NCBI GenBank assembly: GCA_963708245.1 | Contig: OY970201.1 | Span: forward strand, 6,634,001-6,698,000 | From: CAVYXK01 sp963708245 | GTDB taxonomy: Bacteria > Pseudomonadota > Alphaproteobacteria > Acetobacterales > Acetobacteraceae | DNA length: 64,000 bases | Reading direction: 5' to 3' | Shown here: one piece after another, positions 50,893 to 59,835 of the stretch | Layout of the letters: the number at the start of each line of letters is the position of its first letter | How positions within the stretch are numbered: position 1 is the first letter of the stretch | The notes under the pieces: generated by a model | Seen by the model: only the letters and a program-made list of their open reading frames with translations | The model's database searches: none | What the model was told of the DNA's origin: nothing | Translations under genes and position numbers: made by a program

Positions 50893-52098
50893 TCAGGCCG
50901 GGTTCGCGCGCCCGTTCTTACGCCGACGCAACCAGCCAATGGTTCCGAGGCCGGACAACAAGATCGCCGCAGACGCCGGCTCGGGAACCGCGAAGACGCC
51001 GGTCGGCGTCAGACTGCCAAACAGGCCGTGGTTTTCGTCCACCACGCCCGCCGTGAAATAGAGTGTGTCCAGCATGCCGTCCGAACCACCACCGCCGTTC
51101 ACCAGTGCCCACAGGTCGCCGATCCGAATGTCGCGCCCCGAAAGATCCCGCAGATCGCCGAGGAAGGCGTTGGTGGTCTTGTCGAACACGCTGATCGTGC
51201 CATCGCCGAAATTCCCGACCAGCAAGTCGCCGGCTAGAGCGCCGAAGCTGCTTGGCGCGATATCCAACCCCCACGGCGAGTTCAGCTGCCCGCCCGAGGC
51301 AATGCGCTGCATGCCGGTGCCGTCAAGGTTGAATGAGTCAACGAAACCGTGACCGGGGCCGGCGACGTCATCGTGCTTCGCTGCGTCCTGCAGGGCAAAG
51401 GTGACATAGAGCTTGCCATTCAGCACTTGCACGTTGAACGGGGCGTAGCCCTTGGGCACGGAAGAATCGGTAATGGTGTTTACGAGTTGAAACGCGGTAT
51501 TATACACTTGGACAGTGCCGGCCCTGAAATTCGAAGCGTACAAAAGCGTCCCGCTGCTCGTCGTCGCCACAGCCAGGCCCTTGTAAACGGCGCCCGTGCC
51601 GGCGAGCGAGTTGTCCACCACCAGGAATGACTGGGTCTTATTGACGGTGGGACTCCAGCCGGAGATGGTGCCGTCCTCGGTGGCAAATAGGAACACCGCC
51701 GCGCCGGTCTTGCCGTTCCCAGTAACATTGAAGCCGTCGCCGCCGACAAACACCTGTCCGTCGGGCGCCGCGGTGCCCGGTGTCTGACCGGGCGGCGTCG
51801 CGATGGTGACAGCCGGAATGGCATTGATCTTCACGCCGCTGCTGGTGACAGCATAAATGCTGGCGAGCCCAGCATTGTTTTCCGAGATCCAGAACGGGCC
51901 GCCGGGCCCGAACGACACGCCCCATGGATTGATAAGAGCGGGATCGGTCTGCGACGCCGTCACGGGATCTCCGGGCAATCCGTCTGTCACCAGGTTGGTC
52001 TGGCTGAGTTCCTCGAATCCCGCCTGTGCAGAGCCCGCGGTAACGACCAGCGTCAAGCCCAGTGCAGCCGCGGCCGCAATCGTTCCGGATGGCACCAT
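50893..52098 (-). CDS. TIGR03118-type exported protein with PEP-CTERM tail
   Basis: 401 residues from ATG 52098 (GAGGAGGAATTT ahead). Signal peptide to about residue 26 (LGLTLVVTAGSAQA). The passenger is a beta-propeller-like TIGR03118 repeat protein (LVTDGLPGD, NPWGVSFGPGGPFWISENNAG, GLAVATTSSGTLLYASNF, NSPWGLDIAP, DLLVGNFGDGTISVFD). The tail VPEPASAAILLSGLGTIGWLRRRK is the PEP-CTERM sorting signal read by an exosortase (not in this window). Divergent from the ECF sigma factor gene, 178 bp away. Confidence 0.88.
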   Translation of the reverse strand: MVPSGTIAAAAALGLTLVVTAGSAQAGFEELSQTNLVTDGLPGDPVTASQTDPALINPWGVSFGPGGPFWISENNAGLASIYAVTSSGVKINAIPAVTIATPPGQTPGTAAPDGQVFVGGDGFNVTGNGKTGAAVFLFATEDGTISGWSPTVNKTQSFLVVDNSLAGTGAVYKGLAVATTSSGTLLYASNFRAGTVQVYNTAFQLVNTITDSSVPKGYAPFNVQVLNGKLYVTFALQDAAKHDDVAGPGHGFVDSFNLDGTGMQRIASGGQLNSPWGLDIAPSSFGALAGDLLVGNFGDGTISVFDKTTNAFLGDLRDLSGRDIRIGDLWALVNGGGGSDGMLDTLYFTAGVVDENHGLFGSLTPTGVFAVPEPASAAILLSGLGTIGWLRRRKNGRANPA

Positions 52099-52273
52099 AA
52101 ATTCCTCCTCCTCGCCAAGTCCACCTCGGGTGGTTGCAGGGGAAGACGCCAACCCCCTGGCGTTATTCCTGTGCATGCCGGGCGCAATTTTTGCTGGTCT
52201 AAGGCGAGCGGTCAGGAATAAACCGGCATACCTTGCGTGTACGGCACTGGGCCAGGAGGGGCGGCGCTAGCCG

Positions 52274-52789
52274 GTGATGCCGGGCGTGATGGCGAGCATG
52301 GAGGCGTGCGTACCGGCGCTGCGGCGCTATGCCCGCTCGCTGCTGCGCGACCGCCAGGAGGTTGACGATTTGGTGCATGACTGTCTCGTACGCGCGCTCG
52401 ACCAGCTCCACACCCGTCGCGACGACGGCGACATGCGCGCCTGGCTGTTCGCCATCATGCACAATCTGTTTGTCAGCCGTGCGCGCCGGAATAAAGTGAG
52501 AAGTCGAACGGTCTCTCTCGAAGACGTGAACCAGGACGATCTGGCGATGCGGCCAACTCAGGAGGGGCACATGCAGATGCACGACCTGCTGCGCGCCCTC
52601 GACGGCCTGTCCGAAGAGCAGCGCAGCGTGCTGCTGCTGGTGTCGGTGGAGGACCTCTCGTACGCGCAGGTCGCCCAAGTGCTCGGCATTCCGATCGGTA
52701 CCGTGATGTCACGCCTGTCCCGCGCGCGCGAGCGTCTGCGCCTTATGACGGAAGGCGATGCGCCGCCGGCGCTTAGGAGGGTCAAGTGA
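52274..52789 (+). CDS. ECF RNA polymerase sigma factor
   Basis: 171 residues. Region 2 includes ALRRYARSLLRDRQEVDDLVHDCLVRALDQ and MRAWLFAIMHNLF. Region 4 is LDGLSEEQRSVLLLVSVEDLSYAQVAQVLGIPIGTVMSRLSRARERLR. Start is GTG 52274 or ATG 52277. Its end overlaps the anti-sigma gene (GTGA), the usual sigma/anti-sigma coupling, and the operon probably includes the YceI and MFS genes. Confidence 0.9.
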   Translation: MMPGVMASMEACVPALRRYARSLLRDRQEVDDLVHDCLVRALDQLHTRRDDGDMRAWLFAIMHNLFVSRARRNKVRSRTVSLEDVNQDDLAMRPTQEGHMQMHDLLRALDGLSEEQRSVLLLVSVEDLSYAQVAQVLGIPIGTVMSRLSRARERLRLMTEGDAPPALRRVK

Positions 52790-53574
52790 GCGACCCCTCC
52801 CGCTCCATCGACGAGGACGATCTGCACGCCTTCGTCGACGGCCAGCTCGCGCCAGACAGGCGCATTGCGTTGCAGCGATATCTCGACGCTAATCCCGACG
52901 CAGCCCGGCGAGTGGCTGCCTATCAGGCGCAGCGGACGGCGCTCAGGGCAGTCTTTATGGCGTCAGAGACCGAGGCACTGCCGCCGCAGCTCGACCTCGC
53001 GCGCATCCTGCAAGAGCGGCGGCACCGCCAACTCGCGCGCTGGCGCATCGCTGCGGCGATCGCGCTGGCGCTCGGTATCGGCGGCGCTGGCGGATGGTTT
53101 TTGCACCGACCGCCGGCACCTGGGCGGACCGCCCTCGCGATGCAGCTGCTGGAACAGGAGGCGTTCGCGAGCCATGTCGTTTATGCCTCCGATCGCCGCC
53201 ATCCGATCGAGGTCGGCGCATCCGACGAGCCGCATCTCAAGCAGTGGCTCTCCAACCGGTTGGGGCATCAGGTAGCGCCCCCGGACCTCTCGTCGCTCGG
53301 TTACCAGCTCATCGGCGGCCGGCTGCTCGCCACCGAGCGCGGCGCACCGGCGGCGCTGTTCATGTACAGCGACGCCGCCGGCCAGCGGTTGTCGTTGCTG
53401 CTGCGTCCGATGGCGCCCGATCTGAAGGCGCCTGATACTGATATCAAACACGCCGAGATCTCCGGCTGCGCGTGGATCGCCAAAGGCATGGGCTACGCGG
53501 TGGTAGCGGCGCTCCCTGACAACGAGCTCGATCGCGTGGCCGATAAGATACGGGCCGAGCTCGGCACCGGATGA
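52786..53574 (+). CDS. Membrane anti-sigma factor
   Basis: 262 residues. The N-terminal anti-sigma domain (IDEDDLHAFVDGQLAPDRRIALQRYLDANP) lacks the zinc-finger His-Cys set. One membrane segment lies near residues 86-105 (IAAAIALALGIGGAGGWFL). A periplasmic part of about 155 residues follows (YASDRRHPIEVGASDEPHLKQWLSNRLG). It binds the ECF sigma until a periplasmic signal releases it. GTG start overlaps the sigma stop. Confidence 0.85.
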   Translation: MSDPSRSIDEDDLHAFVDGQLAPDRRIALQRYLDANPDAARRVAAYQAQRTALRAVFMASETEALPPQLDLARILQERRHRQLARWRIAAAIALALGIGGAGGWFLHRPPAPGRTALAMQLLEQEAFASHVVYASDRRHPIEVGASDEPHLKQWLSNRLGHQVAPPDLSSLGYQLIGGRLLATERGAPAALFMYSDAAGQRLSLLLRPMAPDLKAPDTDIKHAEISGCAWIAKGMGYAVVAALPDNELDRVADKIRAELGTG

Positions 53575-54215
53575 ATGCGCTGAGCCGCATGTTGTTCCGT
53601 GGTGCGCTCGCGCTCGGATTGGCGACGATCGATATCGGTGCCTCCGGCGCGAACGGGCTCGTCTATTCCGTTGACCAGCGTTCCGGCTCGATCACCTTCT
53701 CCGTCAATCATTTCGGACTCTTTTCGTCAGAAGGCCGGTTCGAACGTTTCACCGGCCGCCTCAACCTCGACCTCGACCAACCCCAGCAGACTGCTTTCCG
53801 TTTCAACATCGATGCCACATCGGTTGCCATGCCTTGGGGCCCGGAGAACGCGATAGTGCGCGGGCCCGACGTCTTCGACGTCGGCCGCTACCCGATGATC
53901 TCGTATGTTAGCACTTCAGTTGCCCCACGCCCGGATCACCACTATGCAATCGCCGGTACGCTGCAGCTTCGCGGCGTGGCACGCCCGCAGCCACTTGACG
54001 CGCTACTGCTGAACCGCACGGCTGACAAGCTCCGCCACGTCGAAACCGCCGACTTTGATGTCACCGGCCGGCTGAAACGCTCGGATTTCGGCATGGTGGC
54101 TGATCAGGCGATTATCTCGGACGCGGTAACGCTCCATATTCATCTTCGCGTCGAGCTCCCGGCGGCACCGGATAGCGAGGGCGCCCGCACTTTACAACCG
54201 CTGCCCGCCCGCTGA
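53571..54215 (+). CDS. YceI-family periplasmic protein
   Basis: 214 residues. Signal-like start (MNALSRMLFRGALALGLATIDIGAS), then the lipocalin-like YceI fold: GLVYSVDQRSGSITFSVNHFGLFSSEGRFERFTGRL, DVFDVGRYPMISYVST and GTLQLRGVARP. YceI proteins bind isoprenoid or lipid-like molecules and are often stress-induced. Its start overlaps the anti-sigma stop (ATGA), so it is a probable member of the sigma regulon. Confidence 0.88.
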   Translation: MNALSRMLFRGALALGLATIDIGASGANGLVYSVDQRSGSITFSVNHFGLFSSEGRFERFTGRLNLDLDQPQQTAFRFNIDATSVAMPWGPENAIVRGPDVFDVGRYPMISYVSTSVAPRPDHHYAIAGTLQLRGVARPQPLDALLLNRTADKLRHVETADFDVTGRLKRSDFGMVADQAIISDAVTLHIHLRVELPAAPDSEGARTLQPLPAR

Positions 54216-54227
54216 TCCTTCGCGTCC

Positions 54228-55499
54228 ATGGATGACGAACGCCGCGCGTCGGCGCGCGACGAGGCTGAGTCCGCGCTGCCGGACTGGCAACGAACCATGT
54301 GGGCCATGGTGAGCATCCAGTTCATCATGACCATGTCATTCAGCATCCTCAGCCCGATCATGCCGCTCTTCCTGCCAGAGCTCGGCGTGACGCAGCCAGC
54401 GCAAATCGCTCTGTGGGCCGGCATTCTGAACGGCACCACCGCTTTCATTGCCGCGTTCGCCTCGCCGCTCTGGGGCCGCGTCGCTGACCGGCGAGGACGC
54501 AAGCTCATGCTGCTGCGCTCGAGTTTCGCGATCGCCTTCTTCACGGGACTGATGGGCCTGTCGCTGAATGTCTGGCAGTTCTTCGCCGCGCGCGCACTGA
54601 TGGGTGCCTTCGCCGGGTTCTCGGCCTCGGCGATTGCATTGGTGGCGAGCCAGGTGCCGGAGCAGCGGCTCGGTTATGCGCTGGGCTGGCTCAGCACCGG
54701 CCAACTCGTCGGCGGGTTGGTCGGTCCGGTACTCGGAGGCGCCGTCAGTGACGCGACCGGCAGCGTGCGTGTGCCATTCTACTGCACCTCGGCGATCTGC
54801 CTGATCACGATGGTCCTGGCCTGGGCGATAGTGGACGAGCGCTTCACCCCGCCGCGCCACGGGCGGCGGCAAGGTTCGATGCTGTCCAGCCTCGCGTTGC
54901 TGACCCGCTCTGCCGGGCTGCTGCCACTCTTCTTTGTGCTGCTGCTGGCGCAATTCGGCGTGCGGACAGTGCAGCCGGTGGTGACACTGTTCGTGCAGGA
55001 CCTTGTCGGCAATCCGGCAAATTTGGCGACTCTGGCCGGCATCGCCTTCTCGGTGACCGGAGTTGGCGACCTGGTTGCATCACCGTTCCTGGGTAAGCGC
55101 AGCGACCAGATCGGCTATCGTCGCGTGCTGCTGATCTGCCTGCTCGGTGCCGCCGTAATGAGTCTTCCGCAAGCCTTCGTGCACAGCTACTGGATGTTCG
55201 TGGCCGAGCGGTTCGGCGTCGGCTGCTTCATCGGGGGGATTCTGCCGACCGCGAACGCGCTGGTCGGCCGGATCGTCCCGCGCGCCCAGCGCGGCACGGT
55301 TTATGGGGTGACCGCCTCGGCAACCTTCCTCGGCAACTCGCTGGGGCCGCTGACCGGTGGCGGCGTGGCGGCGGCGCTTGGCCTCCGCTGGGTGTTCCTG
55401 GTCACCGCCGGCCTGCTGCTGGCGAACCTGGTCTGGGTCTATTTCACCGTCCCCGAATTTTCCGAAGCGACGCCGGGAGACGGCACGTCGGCCGCATGA
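54228..55499 (+). CDS. Major facilitator superfamily transporter
   Basis: 423 residues with about 12 hydrophobic segments and the motif A loop GRVADRRGRKLMLL between segments 2 and 3 (about 85-98), repeated as GKRSDQIGYRRVLL in the second half. This is the drug/multidrug efflux (DHA1) pattern. Substrate unknown. It follows yceI by 12 nt and is likely part of the ECF operon. Confidence 0.88.
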   Translation: MDDERRASARDEAESALPDWQRTMWAMVSIQFIMTMSFSILSPIMPLFLPELGVTQPAQIALWAGILNGTTAFIAAFASPLWGRVADRRGRKLMLLRSSFAIAFFTGLMGLSLNVWQFFAARALMGAFAGFSASAIALVASQVPEQRLGYALGWLSTGQLVGGLVGPVLGGAVSDATGSVRVPFYCTSAICLITMVLAWAIVDERFTPPRHGRRQGSMLSSLALLTRSAGLLPLFFVLLLAQFGVRTVQPVVTLFVQDLVGNPANLATLAGIAFSVTGVGDLVASPFLGKRSDQIGYRRVLLICLLGAAVMSLPQAFVHSYWMFVAERFGVGCFIGGILPTANALVGRIVPRAQRGTVYGVTASATFLGNSLGPLTGGGVAAALGLRWVFLVTAGLLLANLVWVYFTVPEFSEATPGDGTSAA

Positions 55500-55652
55500 T
55501 CACGCTCGCGCGAGGCCGCATTTTCTGGCGGGAATCCACGGAACGACGGGTTGCAAGCCTGGGCCGAATGGGATCACTGGCGAAATCACGCTTCGCGCGC
55601 GGTCTTTGCCGCGGCGCAGCCGGTTCGGAGTGGAAGTCGACAGGAGAACAAC

Positions 55653-56126
55653 ATGAGTAAGTTCCGCAACATTGCCCCGTTGGTCGTGGCTGGCGCTCTG
55701 ATCGGGCTGGCCGGCTGTTCTTCTTCGAACCAGCAGGCCGCTGCCACGCCTCCGGCCGCCCCACCGCCGGCACCCGCGCCTGCCCCGCCGCCGCCCGCTC
55801 CTGCGGTGAACCCGATGGCGCCGAGCACGCTGCGTCAGGTGCAGACCGCTTTGAAGCATGACGGCCTCTACCGCGGCCATATTGATGGCAAGTGGGGACC
55901 GATGACCGAGCACGCGGTCATGGCGTTTCAACAGAAGAACGGGCTTCAGGCCACCGGCCAACTCGACGACGCAACGCTCTCGGCGATGCACATCGGCGGC
56001 GGCATGAGCAGCAGCATGAATGGCATGGGCGGCGGAAGCATGAGCTCGAATGCCGGCGCCCCCATGACCGGCTCGACCGCTCCCGCCGCCGGCGCGGCGC
56101 CACCCAGCGGCACAACCAACCCGTAG
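55653..56126 (+). CDS. Peptidoglycan-binding lipoprotein
   Basis: 157 residues. Signal peptide with lipobox GLAGC (Cys at about 22), a Pro/Ala-rich linker (PPAAPPPAPAPAPPPP), a PG_binding_1 domain (LRQVQTALKHDGLYRGHIDGKWGPMTEHAVMAFQQKNGLQATGQL), and a Gly/Ser/Met-rich tail. It should be outer-membrane or envelope anchored and bind peptidoglycan. Start ATG 55653 has AGGAGA ahead. Confidence 0.87.
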   Translation: MSKFRNIAPLVVAGALIGLAGCSSSNQQAAATPPAAPPPAPAPAPPPPAPAVNPMAPSTLRQVQTALKHDGLYRGHIDGKWGPMTEHAVMAFQQKNGLQATGQLDDATLSAMHIGGGMSSSMNGMGGGSMSSNAGAPMTGSTAPAAGAAPPSGTTNP

Positions 56127-56229
56127 TCACCACCGGCAACGACCCGCCTGCTGTCTGGCGCGAGCCTCGACGCCTCGGACGACGCCGGGCCATACTACTC
56201 GGTACCGTCCCTGGCCGAGGGAGCCCGAC

Positions 56230-56724
56230 GTGCCGGTCAGCAAGGAAGCCTACCGCGAGGCCATGGCGCGGCTCGGAGCGGCGGTGAACGTGATTACCAC
56301 CGCCGGGCCGGGCGGCCGCGCCGGCTTTACGGCCTCCGCCGTGTGCAGCGTGACCGACACGCCGCCCACGCTGCTGATCTGCACCAACCGCAGCAACAAC
56401 TCCTATGCCGCGCTGAAGGCCAACGGCGTGGTTTGCGTCAATACGTTGACCGCCGGCCAGCAGGAGTTGTCGTCGGTCTTTGCTGGCCTGACCCCCCATT
56501 CCGTCGAACAGCGCTTCGACTTCGGCGGCTGGTACACGCTGATCACCGGCGCGCCGGTGCTGCAGGACGCGGCGGTCGCCTTTGACTGTTACATCGACAA
56601 GGCGGTCGAGGTGGGTACGCACGATGTGTTCTTCTGCATCGTCGAGGCCGTGCGATTAGGCGAGGCGCATGAGGGGCTGATCTACTACGCGCGCGCTTAT
56701 CATCGCATTGTGCACAACGACTGA
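56230..56724 (+). CDS. Flavin reductase family protein (HpaC/RutF-like)
   Basis: 164 residues. Fits the flavin reductase-like split barrel: NVITTAGPGGRAGFTASAVCSVTDTPPTLLICTNRSNNSYAAL, VNTLTAGQQELSSVFAG and the conserved VFFCIVEAVRLGE...YYARAYHRI. It supplies FMNH2/FADH2 to a two-component monooxygenase; no such partner lies next to it. GTG start at 56230. Confidence 0.85.
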   Translation: MPVSKEAYREAMARLGAAVNVITTAGPGGRAGFTASAVCSVTDTPPTLLICTNRSNNSYAALKANGVVCVNTLTAGQQELSSVFAGLTPHSVEQRFDFGGWYTLITGAPVLQDAAVAFDCYIDKAVEVGTHDVFFCIVEAVRLGEAHEGLIYYARAYHRIVHND

Positions 56725-57026
56725 TTGCATGTCTCAACTACGGATACTTGACATTCATCAACGGAGTTTCGTGCCTCGCGAACCCGGTTCAGTTTTCGAG
56801 AGCGGGCCCCTCTGCACGGAGCGCTCCGGCTCGCCACTCACTCACACGTGATTACCTCTCGGTAATCCGCGGCTCGCCTCAAGCGCAGGTTCCGGCGATA
56901 ATAAGTGCTCGAAGAGACAACTACCGTAAAAACTGTCCGGGACTAGTCCGGTGCCCACCTAGGCATCCGTGGCTATTCGTAACAAACGCGGCCGCTTGGG
57001 GAAGCCGGTGAACGCACCTCAAGATG

Positions 57027-57093
57027 TGACTCGAGTCATACCGGATCTGGTCTTCCTCGCGATACGGTTCGGGCTGCCTTCACGTGAAGGCAG
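57027..57093. promoter_or_regulatory. Two perfect palindromes upstream of the PEP-CTERM gene
   Basis: CTGCCTTCACGTGAAGGCAG (57074-57093) is a perfect 20-bp palindrome, and TGACTCGAGTCA (57027-57038) a perfect 12-bp one. Both are in the 431-bp gap 56725-57155 that has no gene. They lie 62 and 117 bp upstream of the start at 57156 and may bind a dimeric regulator; the 20-mer could also be an RNA hairpin. Confidence 0.5.
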
Positions 57094-57155
57094 GTCGAAA
57101 GAGCCAAAACGGGTCCCCTTCGGCGCTGTCCGATCACAGTGAGGAGAAAGAAGCC

Positions 57156-58157
57156 ATGAAACACATCGGTTCAGCCGTCGGCGCGGCAGTACTCCTTTCC
57201 GCCGCCAGCACCGCCCATGCGGAGTTCCAAAACATAATCGATCCGGCGAACACGACCTTTACCCAGGCATTGGGGATCAACGGGTCCGACACCATCGTCG
57301 GCTACGGGGAAACCGGCGCCACGCCCAACTTCGATGGTTTCGTGCTCACGCTGCCAAGCACCTTCACTCGGGAGAATTTTCCGAACCCCTCGCCGCCGCC
57401 GTCAACGCTCTTTACCCAGGTGGTCGGCATCGACGCCGCTGGCGATACTGTAGGGTTCTACGTCACTAATCCTGCCCTTGGAACCACCAGCGGCTTCTAC
57501 AAGCCAGCCGGCGGCTCGTTCACCACTGTCAATCAACCCGGCTCGGTTTTCAATCAGTTGCTTGGCATCAACCAGGCTGGCAACGAAATCGCCGGCTACT
57601 CGTCGTTCACCGATCCCACCGGGGGGACAGGGCAGGAGGCATTCTCGCTGATCAGGAGCACCGGCACCTACACCAATATCAACTCCCTGCTCGTCACCAA
57701 GTTCGGTCCGAACTTCAATAGCCAAGCGACCGGCGTTAACAACTCCGGCACGGTCGTTGGATTCTATCAGCCGACCAGCAGCACCTTCAACGGATTCGAG
57801 GACAAAGGTGGCGTAATAAGCAGCGTCACTGCGCCCTTCTCCGGAGTGGTTTCCACGCAGGCGCTCGGAATCAACGACCTTGGTGAGATAGTCGGCGACT
57901 ACACACTTGCGAACGGCAACATGTTCGGATTCCTCGACAACGGTGGCGTGTTCACCACATTGGATCCGTTTGGCTCAACGGCGGTCACCGCCAACGGGAT
58001 CAATGACAAGGGCAAGATCGTCGGCTTCTACGTGAACGGCGCCGGCAACACGATCGGCTTCCTGACCCCGGCTCCCGAGCCGGCGTCGTGGGTGCTTCTG
58101 GGCACCGGGCTGATCGGTCTCGCGGTGACTCGCCGGCGTCGGCGCAGCGCTGGCTAA
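57156..58157 (+). CDS. Exported repeat protein with PEP-CTERM tail
   Basis: 333 residues from ATG 57156 (GAGGAGA ahead). Signal peptide to about residue 22 (VLLSAASTAHA). The passenger has repeated blocks of the form INxxGxIVGxY (GINGSDTIVGYGE, GVNNSGTVVGFYQ, GINDLGEIVGDYT, GINDKGKIVGFYV), similar to HAF-repeat proteins. The tail APEPASWVLLGTGLIGLAVTRRRRR is a PEP-CTERM sorting signal. Probably surface or extracellular matrix associated. Confidence 0.85.
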   Translation: MKHIGSAVGAAVLLSAASTAHAEFQNIIDPANTTFTQALGINGSDTIVGYGETGATPNFDGFVLTLPSTFTRENFPNPSPPPSTLFTQVVGIDAAGDTVGFYVTNPALGTTSGFYKPAGGSFTTVNQPGSVFNQLLGINQAGNEIAGYSSFTDPTGGTGQEAFSLIRSTGTYTNINSLLVTKFGPNFNSQATGVNNSGTVVGFYQPTSSTFNGFEDKGGVISSVTAPFSGVVSTQALGINDLGEIVGDYTLANGNMFGFLDNGGVFTTLDPFGSTAVTANGINDKGKIVGFYVNGAGNTIGFLTPAPEPASWVLLGTGLIGLAVTRRRRRSAG

Positions 58158-58292
58158 GGCAGAGTATTCGACGCACCCCAGATTCGCCCTATGCATGAGG
58201 GCGCTGCTGCCCTCATAGCTGAAGACAGAAAAGCGCAACTACAGAGGCACGGAGAAGACAGGCTCCGTGCCTTTGTGCTCTGGGTCAACCTC

Positions 58293-59069
58293 ATGTCAGA
58301 TGTTCTGCAGAGGTCCCAGGTGCCGCCGCGAGTCGTCGCGATCATCCCGGTGCTGAACGAGGCAGGAGCGATCGGTCCCACCATCGCCTCCCTACCCCGC
58401 GACGTCGTCGGCGCGACGATCGTGGTCGATGGCGGCAGTCGCGACGGCACCGTGGACGAAGCACGGGCGGCTGGAGCCCAGGTCCTGATCGAGACGCGCC
58501 CCGGCTATGGACGCGCCTGTGCCCTAGGTGCCAGGCGGGCGGTCGAGCTGGACGCCGAAGTGGCCCTGTTCCTAGACGGCGACGGAGCGGACCCGGCGGA
58601 GCAGGCCGGGCGTCTCGTCGGCCCCGTGCTGGCGGATGAAGCTGATTTCGTGCTGGCGACGCGGACCGACGGCACCCGTGAGCCGGGCAGCATGGGGCCG
58701 CATCAGGTATGGGCGGGCCGGTTCCTCGGCCACGCGATCGGAATCACCTGCGGCGTTCGCTACAGCGACATGAGCGCGTTCCGAGCCATCCGGCTCGACC
58801 GGCTGACGGCGCTGCCGATGCGCGAGATGACCTACGGCTGGAACCTCGAGATGCAGATGCGTGCCGCCAGGGCCGGGCTGCGCGTGCTCGAGGTGCCCCT
58901 GCCCTATCGCCGGAGGATTGTCGGCCGCTCGAAAGTCGCTGGTACCCTGCGTGGCACGCTGAAGGCGGGATGGCGGATCATCGTGACGTTCATGAGGGTA
59001 TGGCTAGTTCCCCCCTCCCCTTGCGGGAGGGGGGAGAGGCAGGGGTCGGAAGTGGGCCGTTCTCGTTGA
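58293..59069 (+). CDS. Family 2 glycosyltransferase
   Basis: About 258 residues from ATG 58293. GT-A fold: VVAIIPVLNEAGAIGPTIASLP, VVDGGSRDGTVDEARAAGA, metal-site DGDGAD and an EMTYGWNLEMQMRAARAGLRVLEVPLPYRRR segment. It resembles UDP/GDP-sugar:polyprenol phosphate transferases (DPM/TagA-like). An earlier ATG at 58191 gives extra residues without homology. The last ~18 codons are read through a palindromic repeat, so the native C-terminus is likely altered. Confidence 0.85.
   Translation: MSDVLQRSQVPPRVVAIIPVLNEAGAIGPTIASLPRDVVGATIVVDGGSRDGTVDEARAAGAQVLIETRPGYGRACALGARRAVELDAEVALFLDGDGADPAEQAGRLVGPVLADEADFVLATRTDGTREPGSMGPHQVWAGRFLGHAIGITCGVRYSDMSAFRAIRLDRLTALPMREMTYGWNLEMQMRAARAGLRVLEVPLPYRRRIVGRSKVAGTLRGTLKAGWRIIVTFMRVWLVPPSPCGRGERQGSEVGRSR
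59010..59034. repeat. Palindromic repeat inside the glycosyltransferase 3' end
   Basis: CCCCCCTCCC and GGGAGGGGGG form a perfect 10-bp stem with a 5-nt loop, followed by GAGAGGCAGGGGTCGG. It is similar to the element at 62462-62505 and alters the gene's last codons. Confidence 0.65.
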
Positions 59070-59092
59070 AAGCCCGCCCCCGCGCGTTTCGG

Positions 59093-59530
59093 CTACGTCC
59101 GCAACCGCGACAATTCCAGCAGCACACTCGTCTCCAATTCCTTCTCGTCGAGCCGGTGCTTCACCAAGTCCCCGATCGAGACGATGCCGACCAGCCGCCC
59201 GTCGTCGATGACAGGCATATGCCGGAAGCGCGACACCGTCATTCGCGCGAGCACCGCATCGATCCGATCGTCCGACCGGCAGGAGACCACCGGCGTGCTC
59301 ATGACCTTATGCACCTCCCAATGGAGCGCCTCCGCACCGTGGTGCGCGATCGCGTTCACGAGGTCGCGCTCGGAGAAGACGCCGACTAGCTTCAGCCAGC
59401 GATCCTCGACCACCAGCGCACCGATCCGGTGCGCCGACAGCTTGGCTACGGCATCGGCCAGCGAATCGAATGTGCGGATCTTGATGACCTCGTGCCGACC
59501 CTTTGCGTGCAACACGTCCGAAATGAGCAT
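59093..59530 (-). CDS. CBS-domain-pair protein
   Basis: 145 residues made of two CBS repeats: first VIKIRTFDSLADAVAKLSAHRIGALVVED...VGVFSERDLVNAI, second VVSCRSDDRIDAVLARMTVSRFRHMPVID...VGIVSIGDLVKH. Such free CBS pairs bind adenine nucleotides (AMP/ATP/NADH) and regulate partners or serve as energy sensors. It converges on the glycosyltransferase. Confidence 0.88.
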   Translation of the reverse strand: MLISDVLHAKGRHEVIKIRTFDSLADAVAKLSAHRIGALVVEDRWLKLVGVFSERDLVNAIAHHGAEALHWEVHKVMSTPVVSCRSDDRIDAVLARMTVSRFRHMPVIDDGRLVGIVSIGDLVKHRLDEKELETSVLLELSRLRT

Positions 59531-59686
59531 CTCGGCCCTCCCTGAACCCGAAACACTGGCTTCTGGCCGCCCGGGGACGCGGGCCGGGGTCCGAGGGGTC
59601 CGTGGAGCAGGCGGTCAAACCTGAAGGGAATATGGTCCTCACCGCATCGCGGTTGAAGCACGAGTCTCGCACCAGGGGTCGATCAT

Positions 59687-59731
59687 CCGTTCCTGCGAAA
59701 GCCTGAATCCATGAGCCCCGCAAAGGCCCGC
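59687..59731 (-). repeat. Dispersed intergenic repeat of the 'GFRRN' type
   Basis: On the minus strand this reads FAGLMDSGFRRNG, the translation of a short palindromic repeat scattered in many proteobacterial genomes and often misannotated as a peptide. The gap 59531-59835 otherwise has no gene. Confidence 0.5.
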
Positions 59732-59835
59732 AGGAGCCGAGTTGACCGGACGAACCGGGCGGGTGTAGCGATAGAAATGCAATTGAGAAGCGATCGCAGA
59801 TAGCGGCCGCTGCCCTTAAAGCCAGGAGAACCCGC

